Below the pieces are notes generated by a model. That model did no database searches, was not told the DNA's origin, and saw only the letters and a program-made list of their open reading frames with translations. From the NCBI GenBank assembly GCA_947650365.1, contig OX393552.1, positions 46,392,999 to 46,456,998 of the forward strand: a DNA stretch of 64,000 nucleotides, given 5' to 3'. The translations under genes and the position numbers were made by a program. Below, piece after piece: positions 62,949 to 64,000 of the stretch. The stretch's first letter is position 1; each line of letters starts with the position of its first letter. This stretch comes from Chamaelirium japonicum. Its lineage: Eukaryota; Streptophyta; Magnoliopsida; Liliales; Melanthiaceae.

Positions 62949-64000
62949 CATTTGTACGATCTAATTCTAATTAGAATAGATAAATTTGTGCGAATGAATT
63001 AGATTGCATCGTACGAATGAATTTGAATGCATTCCAATTCGTTCGTATGATCTAATTCTAATTCATTCGCACGATCCATTCTAATTAGAAAGGTTATATT
63101 CGAGCGAATGAAATAGAATATATCGTAGGAATGAATTAGAATGGATCATACGAATGAATTAGAATGGATCGTGCGAATGAATTAGAATGGATTGTACGAA
63201 TGAATTAGAATGGATACATTCGTGCGAATGAATTAGAATGGATACATTCGAGCGAATGAATTAGAATGGATTGTACGAATGAATTAGAATGGATCATAGG
63301 AATGAATTAGAATGGATCGTGCAAATGAATTAGAATGGATACATTCGAGCGAATGAATTAGAATGGATTGTACGAATGAATTAGAATGGATCATAGGAAT
63401 GAATTAGAATGGATCGTGCAAATGAATTAGAATGGATTTAAATTCATTTGTACGATCTAATTCTAATTAGAATAGATAAATTTGTGCGAATGAATTAGAT
63501 TGCATCGTACGAATGAATTTGAATGCATTCCAATTCATTCGTATGATCTAATTCTAATTCATTCGCATGATCCATTCTAATTAGAAAGGTTACATTCGAG
63601 CGAATGAAATAAAATAGATCGTAGGAATGAATTAGAATGGATCATACGAATGAATTAGAATGGATCGTGCGAATGAATTAGAATGAATCGTACGAATGCA
63701 TTAGAATGGATCGTACGAATGAATTAGAATGGATCATACGAACGAATTAGAATGGATCGTACGAATGAATTAGAATGGATACATTCGAGCGAATGAAATA
63801 GAATGGATTGTACGAATGAATTAGAATGGATCATAGGAATGAATTAGAATGGATCGTGCAAATGAATTAGAATGGATACATTCATGCGAATGAATTAGAA
63901 TTGATCATACGAATGAATTAGAATGGATCGTACGAATGGATTAGAACGCATTATACGAATGAATTAGAATGGATCGTACGAATGGATCATACGAATGAAT
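62949..64000. repeat. 496-bp duplication at the right end of the window
   Basis: CATTTGTACGATCTAATTC occurs at 62949 and 63445, and the following approximately 250 bases, with four short inversions, agree almost base for base. Inside the first copy a 97-bp cassette (one 28-mer and three 23-mers) is itself directly doubled at about 63,240-63,433. Confidence 0.85.

Larger units (their letters stand above)
40475..64000. repeat. 23/28-bp satellite, right array
   Basis: It has the same monomers as the left array. Orientation switches lie near 41248, 41278, 41651, 41777, 42239, 42506, 43030, 44107, then the same series about 5,086 and 10,150 bases later, then 56108, 57393, 57538, 58257, 58424, 58543, 59167, 59285, 59334, 59446, 61287, 61678, 61888, 62965, 63025, 63085 and several more to 63585. 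It continues past the window end. I see no gene or unrelated insertion in it. Confidence 0.97.

Noticed and set aside
40475..64000. Human satellite II/III-like CATTC repeats
   Set aside because: The CATTC core is shared, but the unit is 23/28 bp with a CGTACG border, and the neighbouring Tat elements indicate a plant.
5723..64000. Functional centromere
   Set aside because: A tandem satellite with Ty3 elements would fit pericentric DNA, but no centromere-specific (CRM) element or other proof is visible. It could be any heterochromatic block.
5723..64000. Tandem tRNA or rRNA genes, telomere repeats
   Set aside because: I found no cloverleaf, A/B box pair, rRNA core or TTTAGGG-type repeats.

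Overview
The window looks like heterochromatin from a flowering-plant nuclear genome. It holds no host gene that I can recognise. The plant assignment rests on two related Ty3/gypsy LTR retrotransposons of the Tat lineage. One shows the Tat order of protease, RT, gypsy-type RNase H and a second 'archaeal-type' RNase H, and Tat elements are known from plants. The rest, about 52 kb, is a 23-bp satellite and its 28-bp variant. I cannot name the species.

Layout: (1) 1 to about 5,722, minus strand: a decayed, autonomous-type Tat element, entered at its RNase H end (integrase and 3' LTR lie outside the window), with broken pol and gag, a primer-binding site and a 5' LTR cut off at the satellite edge. 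(2) About 5,723-34,374: satellite, in blocks that alternate in orientation. (3) 34,370-40,479: a complete, young element inserted in the satellite, minus strand, with two 1,137-bp LTRs, a perfect 5-bp target duplication (GATCG), primer site, polypurine tract and one intact gag-like ORF. It has no protease, RT, RNase H or integrase; their place is taken by three unrelated tandem arrays (146, 76 and 78 bp units). (4) 40,475-64,000: satellite again.

The satellite is hierarchical. The monomer starts GAATGAATTA and ends GGATCGTAC (23 bp); the variant replaces CGTAC by ACATTCGTGC (28 bp). Monomers form recurrent cassettes (one is exactly 199 bp: three 28-mers and five 23-mers), and cassettes form a higher-order repeat of about 5.09 kb that itself contains inverted blocks. 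Four tandem copies occupy about 29.6-34.4 kb and 40.5-55.7 kb, and a block of about 5.09 kb is duplicated almost without change (43.0-48.0 versus 48.1-53.1 kb). Orientation switches fall mostly at the palindrome CGTACG that joins adjacent monomers, and many switch points share the same neighbouring monomers, so they look like copies of a few old inversions.

The young element sits in one copy of the 5-kb repeat, and the matching empty site can be read at about 55,669. Its LTRs differ at only about four positions by eye, so it arrived recently, after the repeat had multiplied. Having only gag, it would need enzymes from an autonomous relative; the left-hand element represents that type, but this copy is dead. 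All counts and identities were made by eye from the sequence.
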